From assembly GCF_001553785.1 (NCBI RefSeq), contig NZ_LOJP01000001.1, positions 1,235,071 through 1,299,070 on the forward strand: a stretch of 64,000 bases of DNA, given 5' to 3'. This DNA comes from Actinoplanes sp. TFC3. Lineage in GTDB: Bacteria; Actinomycetota; Actinomycetes; Mycobacteriales; Micromonosporaceae. Position 1 is the stretch's first letter. Each line of letters starts with the position of its first letter. The notes beneath the pieces were generated by a model. The model made no database searches. It had not been told where the DNA came from and saw only the letters and a list, made by a program, of their open reading frames with translations. Positions 34,246 through 42,956 of this stretch are shown here, one piece after another. Both the position numbers and the translations under genes were made by a program.

Positions 34246-35733
34246 GTGTTGAAGAGCAAGCCGGTTCCGCAGTGCAAGCCGGTACTGGGCGGGCCGGTGC
34301 TGAGAAGCGAGCCGGTCTCGAAGAGCAGCAGGGTCTGGGCTCTGCCGGCGTTGACAGCCGCATGCCTAGGCGCATGGCGGCTGACCGGCCCGGCGTTGTG
34401 GGCCGATGAACTGGCGACATGGGGTGCCGTCCGGCTGTCCTGGTCACAGTTGTGGCAGCTCACCGGTTCGGTCGACGCCGTGCTCTTGCCGTACTACTTC
34501 CTTCTCAAGGCCGTTACCTCCCTTGCCGGAACTGGAACGGCTGCGCTGCGTCTTCCTTCGCTCGCCGCTGTTGCGGTGACCGCCGGGGTGGTCGCGGTGA
34601 TCGGCAGGCGTCTCGGTGGCGCCGGGGCAGGGATAACTGCCGGCATGCTGTTCGCGCTGCTGCCGGTCACGTCGCGCTATGCACAAGAGGCGCGACCGTA
34701 TGCCCTGACTGTGCTGTTTGCCGCTCTCGCTCTCCTGTTCCTCATCCGCCTTCTGGAGCAACCCACAAGAAGCAGGATCATCCGGTACGCAGCAGCCTCC
34801 ACCGCCACCGGACTTCTCCACCCCCTCAGCGCCGTTTTGATGCTGGTGGCCCACGCCACCGCGGTGACCGTGCACCAGCTCAGCAACCGCCGAGCCGGGT
34901 GGCGGACAACCTGGCTGTGGGCGGGTGCGGCGTTCGTGGCAGCCGCACCCGTTGGACTTCTGAGCATCCGCGCCGCCGGGCAGAACGGCCAGGTGTCCTG
35001 GATCACGCTTGTCGATGCGCCGACCCTCGAAGCCGTGCCGCAGCATTTGTTCGCGTCCGCGGCGGTTGGGGGCATCGTTCTTGCCCTGGCGGTGCTCGGC
35101 GTGCGGCGGGGAATGGCCACTTTGTGCGTGACGTGCGCCGGCTTTGTCCCGCCGGTTCTGCTGCTGATCGCCGGAACTCAGGTGCCGGTCTGGGTCGCCC
35201 GGTATGTGCTGCTGGCCGTTCCTGCGCTGGTGGTGCTGGCCGGCGCCGGTGCTGCGCGGGCGGGGCGGGTGCAGGCGGGAATGGCGCTGGTGGTTGCCGT
35301 GCTTTTGTCGTACGCGATGCAGATCGATCTTCGAAGTGGCGCCGGGCATCGGCAAGATACGGCGCGGATCGCGCAAGTCATCGGCCCTCGGTATCTCGCG
35401 GGCGACGTGGCTGTCTTTCCCGACACCCATCCGAGCATCCCCTGGGCGGCGCGGGACATCTACGAACGCTACCTCCCGGAGCCGCGGCCGCCGGACGTGT
35501 TACGGATCACTCCACAGCGCACCGACGGGCAGTTCTTGGCCACCGAATGTCTGTGGGCAGCCTGCCTGACCTCGCCGTCCCGGATCTGGATCATCCGGGG
35601 CGACAACCTGCCCGACCTGCTGGACGGCATGCCGCTGGCGAAAAGGATCCTCCTCACAGCGCACTACCGGCGTGCGCAGCGCTGGTCCTATCCCATGCTG
35701 ACGATCGTGCTGCTGGAGCGAAAACGCAGGTGA
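34246..35733 (+). CDS. Polytopic glycosyltransferase (GT39 / mannosyltransferase-like)
   Basis: A 495-residue membrane protein starting at GTG with AAGG 7 nt upstream. About ten hydrophobic segments. The first loop has LWADELATWGAVRLSWSQLW, with the acidic Asp-Glu pair typical of GT-C glycosyltransferases, and a second loop has SRYAQEARPYALTVLF, a strong marker of the ArnT/PMT-like family. These enzymes use polyprenyl-phosphate sugars outside the membrane. The N-terminal 25 residues are an imperfect KPV/EPV repeat. The acceptor is unknown. Confidence 0.82.
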   Translation: MLKSKPVPQCKPVLGGPVLRSEPVSKSSRVWALPALTAACLGAWRLTGPALWADELATWGAVRLSWSQLWQLTGSVDAVLLPYYFLLKAVTSLAGTGTAALRLPSLAAVAVTAGVVAVIGRRLGGAGAGITAGMLFALLPVTSRYAQEARPYALTVLFAALALLFLIRLLEQPTRSRIIRYAAASTATGLLHPLSAVLMLVAHATAVTVHQLSNRRAGWRTTWLWAGAAFVAAAPVGLLSIRAAGQNGQVSWITLVDAPTLEAVPQHLFASAAVGGIVLALAVLGVRRGMATLCVTCAGFVPPVLLLIAGTQVPVWVARYVLLAVPALVVLAGAGAARAGRVQAGMALVVAVLLSYAMQIDLRSGAGHRQDTARIAQVIGPRYLAGDVAVFPDTHPSIPWAARDIYERYLPEPRPPDVLRITPQRTDGQFLATECLWAACLTSPSRIWIIRGDNLPDLLDGMPLAKRILLTAHYRRAQRWSYPMLTIVLLERKRR

Positions 35734-35839
35734 GGCAGTTATCCACAGGCGGGACGACGCTTTTTTGCGAAGCCGCTTATGCTCGCTGCTCAACGGGATC
35801 GAACTCGATTTTCGCGCCGACCGAGGAGGGACAGCCGCC

Positions 35840-36703
35840 GTGAGTGACGAGACGAAAGACGCCACTTCGCCTGCGGCGGTGGCATCGACACCGCTCAACG
35901 ACACCGTGCTGCCTATGTCAGGCCTGGGAAACCCGGCTGACCTGGAGGTTCCCGTGGCGGAACGCGCCTCCGGCCAGACGGCCACGGTGCGCGTAAGTCC
36001 TCCTGCACCGGTTGCTCGCAGCGGCGGCAAGCTGCCCAAAGGCTTGATCGCCACGTACTTCGCCGGTGGCGTCGCCCTCCTGCTGGTCGGTGCGGTTGCC
36101 GTCGTCTACCTGGCCGTGCGGGCCTACGGCGGCAATGCTCCCGAATCAGCTTCGGTGACCGTCTCGCGTGGCGCGCAGCCATCGGTGCCGGCCCACGGAG
36201 TGTCGTCGCAGGAGGCCACGGCGCGAAAGGCACAGCCACCGCAGAAGGTGCCGTCGTCGCCGGTTGATCCATCCGATCCGGCGCGGGCACGGTTCGGGCC
36301 GCAGCGGCTGGCGAACGGCAAGCCGTTCGTGATCCAGGGCGAGAACAACTCGAAGTTCCAGGTCACCGTCACCGCGGGCACCTTCCACAAGGGTGCCTGC
36401 GACATCTACTCGGTCAAGCCCGAGGAGGGCGGCTACCTGCCGGTCAAGCTCAAGGTCAAGGTGCTGGAAGGCGAACCCGAGATCAGCGAGTACGACTTCC
36501 GCTTCCAGAAATCCGACGGCTCGTGGCTGCCGTCGGTCGGGGGAAGTGGATGCGATGGCCGTGATTACGGCGGCTTCCTGCGCCGGCTGTCGGCCGGCCG
36601 CGAGTATTCGTCCTCGGTGGTCTTCGACGTGCCGGGCAAGAAGGGCGACATCGTGTTCGTCTACCCGATCATGGACGTCGTCGCGGCTTGGAAGGTCGGC
36701 TGA
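35840..36703 (+). CDS. Membrane-anchored protein with a DUF4352-like Ig fold
   Basis: A 287-residue protein. The GTG at 35840 is chosen for GGAGGG 9 nt upstream. A disordered, Ala/Pro/Thr-rich cytoplasmic region of about 65 residues precedes one transmembrane helix (GLIATYFAGGVALLLVGAVAVVYLAV), then a Pro/Ser linker. The extracytoplasmic C-terminal domain (about 155-287) is all-beta with two Cys and a VFDVPGKKGDIVFVYP ending like telokin-type DUF4352 domains. Its 3' end overlaps the convergent beta-protein gene by 35 nt. Confidence 0.7.
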   Translation: MSDETKDATSPAAVASTPLNDTVLPMSGLGNPADLEVPVAERASGQTATVRVSPPAPVARSGGKLPKGLIATYFAGGVALLLVGAVAVVYLAVRAYGGNAPESASVTVSRGAQPSVPAHGVSSQEATARKAQPPQKVPSSPVDPSDPARARFGPQRLANGKPFVIQGENNSKFQVTVTAGTFHKGACDIYSVKPEEGGYLPVKLKVKVLEGEPEISEYDFRFQKSDGSWLPSVGGSGCDGRDYGGFLRRLSAGREYSSSVVFDVPGKKGDIVFVYPIMDVVAAWKVG

Positions 36704-37748
36704 ACGAGGCTGACGGTTCGGGGGTGAGGCTGTGCAGGACATGAGCGATGTGATGGGACGTGCTCCACGCTATCCAGCTTGCCGGGCTGCCACCGCCGCG
36801 AGCACTGCGTGCGCGACGGGCGATCTCGGCGTCGCCCCACGAGAAGCGGGCCCCCTCGGCCGGCCAATGCGGGGAGCCGACCAGCGTCCTGCACAAGTCA
36901 TGACAGCGATCGTCGCTTCGCCCGCCTCTTCTGGCCCAGCGGTAGATCCACCAGTCCCGTTCGGTGGTGTAGCGCAGCGTAGGGAGCTGCCGATGGTTCA
37001 CGCCGTTGCGACGCACGGGAGACGTGACGCCGTAATCCGCATAGCCGACACCCGGCTCCTTCAACCGGGCCCAGACCTGGGCGTCGAGCCGGCCGACGGT
37101 AACCGGTTCATCCGCCGGAAGATCGTCCAGGTTGGGCGGCATGGCTCCGGCGGCCACCGTCACCGAGCGCCACGGCATCGTCCTGGCCCAGCGCAACACC
37201 TGACGGGCGCGTTCTTCGATGCGGTACGCGTGGGCGGCACAGGCGGTCTCGGCAAGATCGATCAGCAGGTCCACGCGCTCGGGATCGAGCCCCGCGCCGG
37301 TGAGCAGGCGCGACGTCGTGGCGGTGGCCTCCGCCGAGTTGCGCACGTCAAGGTGCGGCTGAAGCCGCAACACGGCCCGCATCAGGTGCATGCGTGCGGC
37401 CAGGCCGTGTTCGGAAAGGCGACGAGAGCTGTCGTACGCCCGCAGCACCGGCAGCATTGCCACGCCCAGCTCTGCCAGTTCCTCGGCGAGGTCCAGCGGC
37501 GGCGAAACGAGCGAGCCGGCCGGGTCGGGCACCGCGCCCAAGTCCACACCGACCGCGGTGGTGCGCGGGGGCACCTGCTTGATGAGCTGCGGCAATCGAT
37601 CCTGCGAACCGAGTTCCACAATCGGCATGACCAGCCGAGCGGCAGCCGCGTCCAAATGGTGCAGGGCGCTCAGTTCGCCCCGGCGGGGACGCAGGATCGG
37701 CCTGTACACGCCGTCGTCCGCATCGCCGGGGCGCATGAAGACACTCAT
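36669..37748 (-). CDS. Beta-protein family (PF14350-like) protein
   Basis: A 359-residue protein whose opening VYRPILRPRRGELSALHHLD, VMPIVELG, AVGVDLG and AMLPVLRAYDSS match the Beta_protein family named after a phage T4 protein. The middle VTVAAGAMPPNLDDLPADEP and WARLKEPGVGYADYGVTSP are also typical. Biochemical function is not established; relatives occur in phages and accessory islands. It is divergent, with 80 bp between, from an SF1 helicase-like gene, and the two may form a unit. Confidence 0.75.
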   Translation of the reverse strand: MSVFMRPGDADDGVYRPILRPRRGELSALHHLDAAAARLVMPIVELGSQDRLPQLIKQVPPRTTAVGVDLGAVPDPAGSLVSPPLDLAEELAELGVAMLPVLRAYDSSRRLSEHGLAARMHLMRAVLRLQPHLDVRNSAEATATTSRLLTGAGLDPERVDLLIDLAETACAAHAYRIEERARQVLRWARTMPWRSVTVAAGAMPPNLDDLPADEPVTVGRLDAQVWARLKEPGVGYADYGVTSPVRRNGVNHRQLPTLRYTTERDWWIYRWARRGGRSDDRCHDLCRTLVGSPHWPAEGARFSWGDAEIARRARSARGGGSPASWIAWSTSHHIAHVLHSLTPEPSASFSRPSKPRRRP

Positions 37749-37828
37749 TCACTTAAAGTAGCCATGCTGGACCCACTTGTGGCAATACGCCAGTTTTGTC
37801 AGACCCTCCCAGTACGGTGTGCGCCGTG

Positions 37829-39130
37829 ATGGAAACCCCGGGCGCCGAGGCGGCGCGCATCGTTGACGCCGTGCTGCACGACCTCGCGACGTCCGTGCAC
37901 CGCGGCGTCGTGGTCGACTCCCCGCCCGGCGCGGGCAAGAGCACCCTGGTGGTTCGCGCCGCCGGCGTGCTCGCGGCAACGGGTGTGCCCCTGATGATCG
38001 TCGCTCAGACGAATGAGCAGGTCGACGATCTGATTGCCCGGCTGGCAGCGGCATCGCCCGAGCTCGGCGTCGGTCGCCTCTCCGCCGTGGACTACGTCGC
38101 GACCGAGCGGGTTCGCGCGCACCCGTCGTGCCGGGTGGGCGCCAAGGTAGCGGATCTGGGCGGGCCTGCGGTCACGATCGGCACCGCGGCGAAGTGGGCC
38201 ACCGTCACCGACGGCACCTGGCCCTGGGCAATCGTCGACGAGGCGTACCAGATGCGCTCCGACGCTCTGCTGCGTGTGGCGCCCCGCTTCGATCGGGCGT
38301 TGTTCGTCGGAGACCCGGGCCAGCTCGATCCCTTCTCGACCGTCGAAGTCGATCGCTGGACCGGTCTGTCCTGGGATCCCATGCAGAGCGCCGTCGCGGT
38401 CCTGCTGCGCCACAACCCCGACCTGCCGGTCCTCCGCCTCCCCGTCTCCTGGCGCCTGCCCGCCTCCGCCGCCCCGGTGGTCGCAGCCGCGTTCTACCCC
38501 TTCACCGGTTTCCGCTCCGGCACCGGACCAGCAGACAGAACCCTCTCCTTCGGTACGCCCACAGCATCGCCGATCGACGAAGTCCTCGACGTGGCCGCAA
38601 CCTCCGGCTGGGCCCTGCACGAGCTGCCGGCCCGTTTCACCGTCCGAACCGACGCAGAAGCGGCAGCAGCGTGTGCCCTCATCGCCGCCCGAGCCCTGGC
38701 CCGCGACGGCGTCACCCAGTCCGAATCGGGAACCCGCCCCCTGACCGCCGACCGCATCGCCATCGGCGCCGCCCACCGTGATCAGGTAGCAGCCATCCGG
38801 GCTTTCTTGCCGGAAGAGGCCCGCGACATCACTGTCGACACGGCCAACCGTCTGCAAGGCCGCGAGTACGACCTCACCGTGGTCCTGCACCCGCTGTCCG
38901 GCCGCCGTGACGCCACGGCTTTCCATCTGGAGTCGGGGCGCCTCTGCGTGCTGACCTCCCGGCACCGTCACGCCTGCGTGGTCGTTGCTCGCGAGGGAAT
39001 CGCGGAACTGCTGGACGCGCACCCTTCGACGGAGCCGGTGCACCTGGGTGTGCCGGTCAAGTTCCCGGACGGCTGGGAGGCGAACCAGGCGATGCTGGCT
39101 CACCTCGCCGGAGTGGGGGTGCGCGCCTAG
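37829..39130 (+). CDS. Compact SF1-type helicase / AAA ATPase
   Basis: A 433-residue protein from the ATG chosen here; a GTG directly before it is equally possible, and TACGGT 7 nt before that GTG suggests a leaderless transcript. Motif I is SPPGAGKSTLV near 35, motif II AIVDEAYQM near 145, motif III FVGDPGQLDPFS near 170, then SWRLP, ITVDTANRLQGREYDLTVV (motif V) and VLTSRHRHACVVV (motif VI). All the core superfamily 1 motifs are present in a short protein without accessory domains. It has no nuclease of its own. DNA or RNA translocation in a defence or repair context is inferred. Confidence 0.78.
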   Translation: METPGAEAARIVDAVLHDLATSVHRGVVVDSPPGAGKSTLVVRAAGVLAATGVPLMIVAQTNEQVDDLIARLAAASPELGVGRLSAVDYVATERVRAHPSCRVGAKVADLGGPAVTIGTAAKWATVTDGTWPWAIVDEAYQMRSDALLRVAPRFDRALFVGDPGQLDPFSTVEVDRWTGLSWDPMQSAVAVLLRHNPDLPVLRLPVSWRLPASAAPVVAAAFYPFTGFRSGTGPADRTLSFGTPTASPIDEVLDVAATSGWALHELPARFTVRTDAEAAAACALIAARALARDGVTQSESGTRPLTADRIAIGAAHRDQVAAIRAFLPEEARDITVDTANRLQGREYDLTVVLHPLSGRRDATAFHLESGRLCVLTSRHRHACVVVAREGIAELLDAHPSTEPVHLGVPVKFPDGWEANQAMLAHLAGVGVRA

Positions 39131-39204
39131 ATCGGCAGGTCACTGTCGCCGCCCAGGTTGTCGATCATCCGGCGCAGGAGACCGCGCGCGACATCCTGGA
39201 GGCG

Positions 39205-39315
39205 ATGGCGACCGCGCAGGTTGAGGTGGCCCAACGCGCTGCGTCCGCAACGGCCGAGACAATCGGCGCGGACTCCGAGACAGGCAAGGCGATCATCGCG
39301 TCATTCCGGCCATGA
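39205..39315 (+). CDS. Short ORF or 5'-truncated remnant before the EspC-like gene
   Basis: The frame ending at 39315 overlaps the next start as ATGA, suggesting real coupling. From the only ATG (39205, GGAGG just 2 nt upstream) it encodes 36 residues, MATAQVEVAQRAASATAETI and a short tail. Protein-like sequence continues upstream in frame (TVAAQVVDHPAQETARDILE) with no start codon until well inside the helicase gene. It may be the 3' end of a longer gene, for example a YbaB-like protein, whose 5' part was lost. Confidence 0.35.
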   Translation: MATAQVEVAQRAASATAETIGADSETGKAIIASFRP

Positions 39316-39626
39316 CCTCGCCATTTACGGTACGGCCACAGGAGGTTGCCGCCCACTCCACGCACGTCCAAGCGGTGGCCGACGGCGTCACGGCTGCGGC
39401 TGATGCGGGAGCCGTCGTCCGATCGGGAAACGAGGCGTACGGGCAGCTGTGCGCCTTCGTGCCCCCGATGCTGAACATCTTGCAGGACACCGTGATCAAT
39501 GCCCTGCGCACCACGGCCGCTCGACTGAACGACACGGCCGGCGACCTGCGTGACACAGCAGCCGACTACGAAACTACGGAGTGGGTGCGCGAACGCGTAT
39601 TCCACGCGATTCGGAACGCGCTATGA
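39312..39626 (+). CDS. EspC-like type VII secretion target
   Basis: A 104-residue helical hairpin protein. FTVRPQEVAAHSTHVQAVADGVTAAADAG forms the first helix, a turn lies near NEAYGQLCAFV, and the second helix ends with LNDTAGDLRDTAADYETTE, matching the EspC/T7SS target family of ESX secretion. Such proteins are usually co-secreted with, or guide, the following toxin. Both flanking junctions are ATGA overlaps. Confidence 0.75.
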   Translation: MTSPFTVRPQEVAAHSTHVQAVADGVTAAADAGAVVRSGNEAYGQLCAFVPPMLNILQDTVINALRTTAARLNDTAGDLRDTAADYETTEWVRERVFHAIRNAL

Positions 39627-40737
39627 CCACGGATTCGCCAGCTGGATCGCCATGGGCCGGTATCTGGATCGCCGAGGACATCGAGCAGCTCGCCGAGGGT
39701 GTCGAAAGCGGCAACTGGATCGACAGTTCGCTCGCCTTGATCGGTGCAGGACTCGACGGCCTGGCCCTGATGTCCGACCCACTCGGCGGGCTCCTGCAGT
39801 ACGGCATCGCCTGGCTGATCGAGCACGTCAAACCCCTCGCCGAAGCCCTCGACTGGCTCGCCGGCGACCCGGCGCAAGTAACCGCCAACGCCACCGCTTG
39901 GCGCAACACGGCATCGTCCCTATCGGCCGAAGCAGCGACCCTCCGACGCACCTTGGAAACCGACGTACCGGATTGGACCGGGGCGGCATTCGAGGCTTAC
40001 GCACTGCACGCCACTCACCAGGCACAAGCCCTCGAAGCGCTGTCCACGGCGGCGAATACCACGGCTTCGATGACCGAAGTAGCAGGCATCCTCGTGGGGT
40101 CCGTGCGCATGATGGTCCGCGACGCTGTAGCCACGGTGGTGTCCCGGCTGATCAGTTATGCGGTTGAGCTGACGGCCACGCTCGGGGTGGGTACGCCGGC
40201 GGTGGTTGAGCAGGTGACGACGCTGTGCGCTGCTTGGGCGGGGAAGATCGCTCGGTGGCTGAATTGGCTGCTGGCCAGCTTGGGGCGCCTCGAGGAAATG
40301 TCGGGAAGGCTGTCCCGCACCGTCGACAACCTCGGTGGAATGGGAAAAGGCGGTAGTAATGCTCCGGAGCCGCTCAGGGAGACACCGCCAGATCCGACTC
40401 GGCAGCCAGCCGATCCTCCTGACTTCTCCATCGCAGAACCGGATCCCCGCAAGATTGCGGGCTACGCGATGAACCCGGATCACCGGTGGGGAAGAACAAA
40501 TATCACGTCATACGGTCCGCTACCGGCCTGGACATTGTGGCGCTTATCGAACAACAGATCAGGGACGGGGTCCGGAGCGGTTCGCCGATCCCGGGGAAGG
40601 TCGATCAGTATGGTCAAAGGTGGGCGGTGGATGTACCGCTAACGGGTCCTAACGGCACCATAATCGTCAGGACCGCTTGGATCGTGGAGACGGGTGCCAC
40701 TACTCCTCGGATTGTCACCATCTCCTTTCCGAAGTGA
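39623..40737 (+). pseudogene. Type VII-secreted polymorphic toxin with DUF6883 C-terminus, frameshifted
   Basis: The first part (39623-40642) encodes a helical N-terminal domain of about 230 residues with DVPDWTGAAFEAYALHATHQAQALE, a WxG-type secretion domain, followed by a Pro-rich linker. At KIAGYAMNPDH the frame breaks. The expected DUF6883 continuation PVGKNKYHVIRSATG is found in the +1 frame from 40486 to the stop at 40737. Adding one C near 40484 (CACCGG to CACCCGG) restores a 371-residue protein. This is either a true inactivating deletion or a sequencing error. The gene is followed by a DUF4926-type immunity gene. Confidence 0.8.
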
Positions 40738-40743
40738 GGAACG

Positions 40744-40944
40744 ATGAACTTCGAGGAACTTGATGCCGTGCAATTGACCGCTCCGGTGCCCGGCGACGGG
40801 CTGGAAGCTGGGGCGGTCGGCACGGTGGTGCACGTTTTTCACACGCCCTACCTCGCATATGAGGTTGAGTTCGTCGACGACCAAGGTGCCACCATCGCCA
40901 TGACCACGCTGCGTCCGGAGCAGATCGAGGCGTACACCGGCTAG
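40744..40944 (+). CDS. DUF4926-type immunity protein
   Basis: A 66-residue protein: MNFEELDAVQLTAPVPGDGLEAGAVGTVVHVF then YEVEFVDDQGATIAMTTL, which matches DUF4926 from end to end. Genes of this family commonly follow DUF6883-type toxins, so immunity to the upstream toxin is the likely role. It starts 6 nt after the toxin stop with GAGGA before it. The TAG stop lies exactly at the TA target of the IS630-type element, but the reconstructed empty site would also read TAG. Confidence 0.82.
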   Translation: MNFEELDAVQLTAPVPGDGLEAGAVGTVVHVFHTPYLAYEVEFVDDQGATIAMTTLRPEQIEAYTG

Positions 40945-41146
40945 TGCCTCGTTCTTGAACGTTGGCTGTGTAATCCGTCGGTTCTGATGGGGTGTCGGGC
41001 AGGCTGTTCCTTTCGCGGTTTGTGGGAGGTGATGCCGGGTGGGCCGACGCCCGGAAGTGTTTGTGCGAGCTCTGTCGTTGGCCGAGGGTCAGCGGCTGCA
41101 GAAGATCACGCGTACTGCGAAGAACCCGGTCAAGCTGCGCCGGGCG
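40942..41146 (+). repeat. Left 205-bp terminal inverted repeat
   Basis: Reads TAGTGCCTCGTTCTTGAACG at its outer end and includes a GTG at 41039 followed by 36 transposase codons ending at CGGGCG, where similarity to the right end stops. It differs from the right copy at only about three bases, all in the outer 35. Confidence 0.9.
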
Positions 41147-41249
41147 ACGGCTTTAAGAATAGCCCTGTTTTCGAGGTAGTTTGCTAGACGTGCAGGCGCC
41201 GGGGGCCTGGCGGTCGCCGGTCCCCGGCATCTCATGAAAGGAGATAAGG

Positions 41250-41930
41250 ATGGAACCCGCTCTCTGGCAGCGCAGTGTCCGCCGACACCTGATACCGAAG
41301 CTTCCCGGGCAGTGGAAAACTGCAAGAACACTTCTCTACCAAAGGTATTCGGAATGGCTACTGTTCTATTTTATTTTGAAGAATTCTCGATACGGCGGCG
41401 ATTTTGGCGTTACTTTTGGTGTGGAATTGCTCGCGGTACCCAAAGAGAACTTTGGCGGGCATACTCTTCGAAATGTGGGCCACGCAAGCGACCGGCGAAG
41501 TTATTGGCCATCTCCATTGAACGTGGACGAAGCGGCGGAATGTATGGACGAAATCTTATATTTCGCCCACTCGGAGGCGCTGCCTTACTTCGACCGGTAC
41601 ACGTCGGTTGAAGATTTCCGTGCTGAGTACCGTAAGAAGATTGAGCAGGCGCCAGTCGATCCGCATTTGTATGAAGGCTTGCTGTACGCCGATCTTATTA
41701 TTGGCGACGTTTCTGCCGCGCTGCATGCGTCAGAAGCCATATGTGCGATTGCGCGGTCGTCGTTGGCGGTTGGGTCGCCTTGGTTCGATACGATCGCAGA
41801 TCGTGCTCAAAGTACCGCGCAAATTGCGAAGACGGATTTGCACGCCGCTGTCGATGTCTTAAGAAGTAATGCACGTTTCGCACTACGAAACAATGGCATA
41901 GCTGATGAACGGTCTTTTCGAGATGATTGA
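41250..41930 (+). CDS. Cargo gene of the IS630-derived element, hypothetical
   Basis: A 226-residue protein behind a near-perfect ribosome site (AAGGAGATAAGG then ATG). Base composition is clearly lower in GC than all neighbours, so it came from elsewhere. The N-terminal half (RTLLYQRYSEWLLFYFILKNS, then GGDFGVTFGVELL) vaguely resembles DUF4304-like proteins, which often act as immunity or accessory proteins; the C-terminal half is helical (AALHASEAICAIARSSLAVG). Identification is weak. The stop codon lies within a few bases of the junction with the truncated transposase, so the C-terminus may be native or clipped. Confidence 0.6.
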   Translation: MEPALWQRSVRRHLIPKLPGQWKTARTLLYQRYSEWLLFYFILKNSRYGGDFGVTFGVELLAVPKENFGGHTLRNVGHASDRRSYWPSPLNVDEAAECMDEILYFAHSEALPYFDRYTSVEDFRAEYRKKIEQAPVDPHLYEGLLYADLIIGDVSAALHASEAICAIARSSLAVGSPWFDTIADRAQSTAQIAKTDLHAAVDVLRSNARFALRNNGIADERSFRDD

Positions 41931-41934
41931 TGTT

Positions 41935-42804
41935 GATCAAGAGGTCGTTGGCCTGGCACCAGGCCCGAACGGTGGGGTGTTTGTGCGGGGAGAAGTTGTC
42001 CCGGATCAGGTGCATCGTCTGTCCTGGCCAGCGGCGTCGCAGGCTGTTGAGGAAGGCGAGGAACTCGCTTGAGCGTTTCCTGTCCCGGATCTGGTAAGGA
42101 ATCTTCCCGGTGGCCAGGTCGAGGTTGGCGATCATGTGCCGGACACCGTGATCACGGTGGTAAGTTGCCCGTAGCCGGACCGGCCGGCCTTGTGGTTTCC
42201 AGGCTTTGCCCGGCCGGGGCTGCAGGTTCAGCGTCCCGAACTCATCGACGCAGATGACCCGGCCGCTGGCCGGTGGATGGTCATAGCGGTCCAGGACCCG
42301 CCGCATCTTGGCGGTGAATTCCAGGTCGTTGCTGGCTTTCCACGTCTTCGACTGCTGCCAGGTCACGCCGCGTTCGTGCAGGATTCGCCGGACGGTCTCG
42401 ATACTGATCGTGGCGACCCAGCCGGTGTCGATCAGGTAGTCACGCAGCTTCGACAGCGACCAGCCCGAGAACGGCCGGCCCAGGAATCGGGGGTCACACC
42501 GGGCGATCACGCAGATCCAGTCGCGGACCGTCTCACTGACCTTGTTCGGCGTGCCCCCTCTCCCTTTTGGGTCCAGCGCGTCGAACCCCCGCTCGTTGAA
42601 CGCGTGGATCACGTCGCGGACGTAGTCGTCGGTCGCCTTGAGCAGGTACGCGATGTCCCCCGCCGGCTGGCCCTGGACGGACATCAGCACGACGACCGCC
42701 CGGCGCAGCTTGACCGGGTTCTTCGCAGTACGCGTGATCTTCTGCAGCCGCTGACCCTCGGCCAACGACAGAGCTCGCACAAACACTTCCGGGCGTCGGC
42801 CCAC
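41935..42804 (-). pseudogene. IS630-family transposase, 3'-truncated
   Basis: From the GTG at 42804 the protein has the IS630 helix-turn-helix region (LRRAVVVLMSVQGQPAGDIAYLL), a winged part (GRPFSGWSLSKLRDYLI) and the first two DDE residues (VICVDEFGTL and LIRDNFSPH). Similarity ends at about CQANDLL near 41935, where cargo sequence begins, so the final catalytic acidic residue and the C-terminus are missing. The frame continues into unrelated sequence. Inactive as it stands. Confidence 0.85.
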
Positions 42805-42901
42805 CCGGCATCACCTCCCACAAACCGCGAAAGGAACAGCCTGCCCGACACCCCATCAGAACCGACGGATTACACGGCCAACGTTCAAAGACGAGGCACT
42901 A
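42697..42901 (-). repeat. Right 205-bp terminal inverted repeat
   Basis: Reverse complement of the left repeat with about three differences near the outer end. Beyond its inner edge at 42697 the real transposase gene continues, so this side is the parental IS end and the left side appears to be a copied fragment. Confidence 0.9.
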
Positions 42902-42956
42902 GTTCGCGAGTGGCCGGCGCGCCACCTCCTGCGGGTAGCGCGCCGCGCCTCCTCAA

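Larger units (their letters stand above)
40942..42901. mobile_element. IS630-derived element with long terminal inverted repeats and a cargo gene
   Basis: A 1960-bp unit bounded by TA dinucleotides (40942-40943 and 42900-42901), the target duplication expected of IS630/Tc1 elements. Both ends carry nearly identical 205-bp inverted repeats, each made of the IS end plus the first 36 codons of the transposase. Between them lie an AT-richer cargo region (about 41147-41935) with one gene, and a transposase truncated before its last catalytic residue. The unit could only be moved by a transposase supplied from another copy. Confidence 0.85.
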
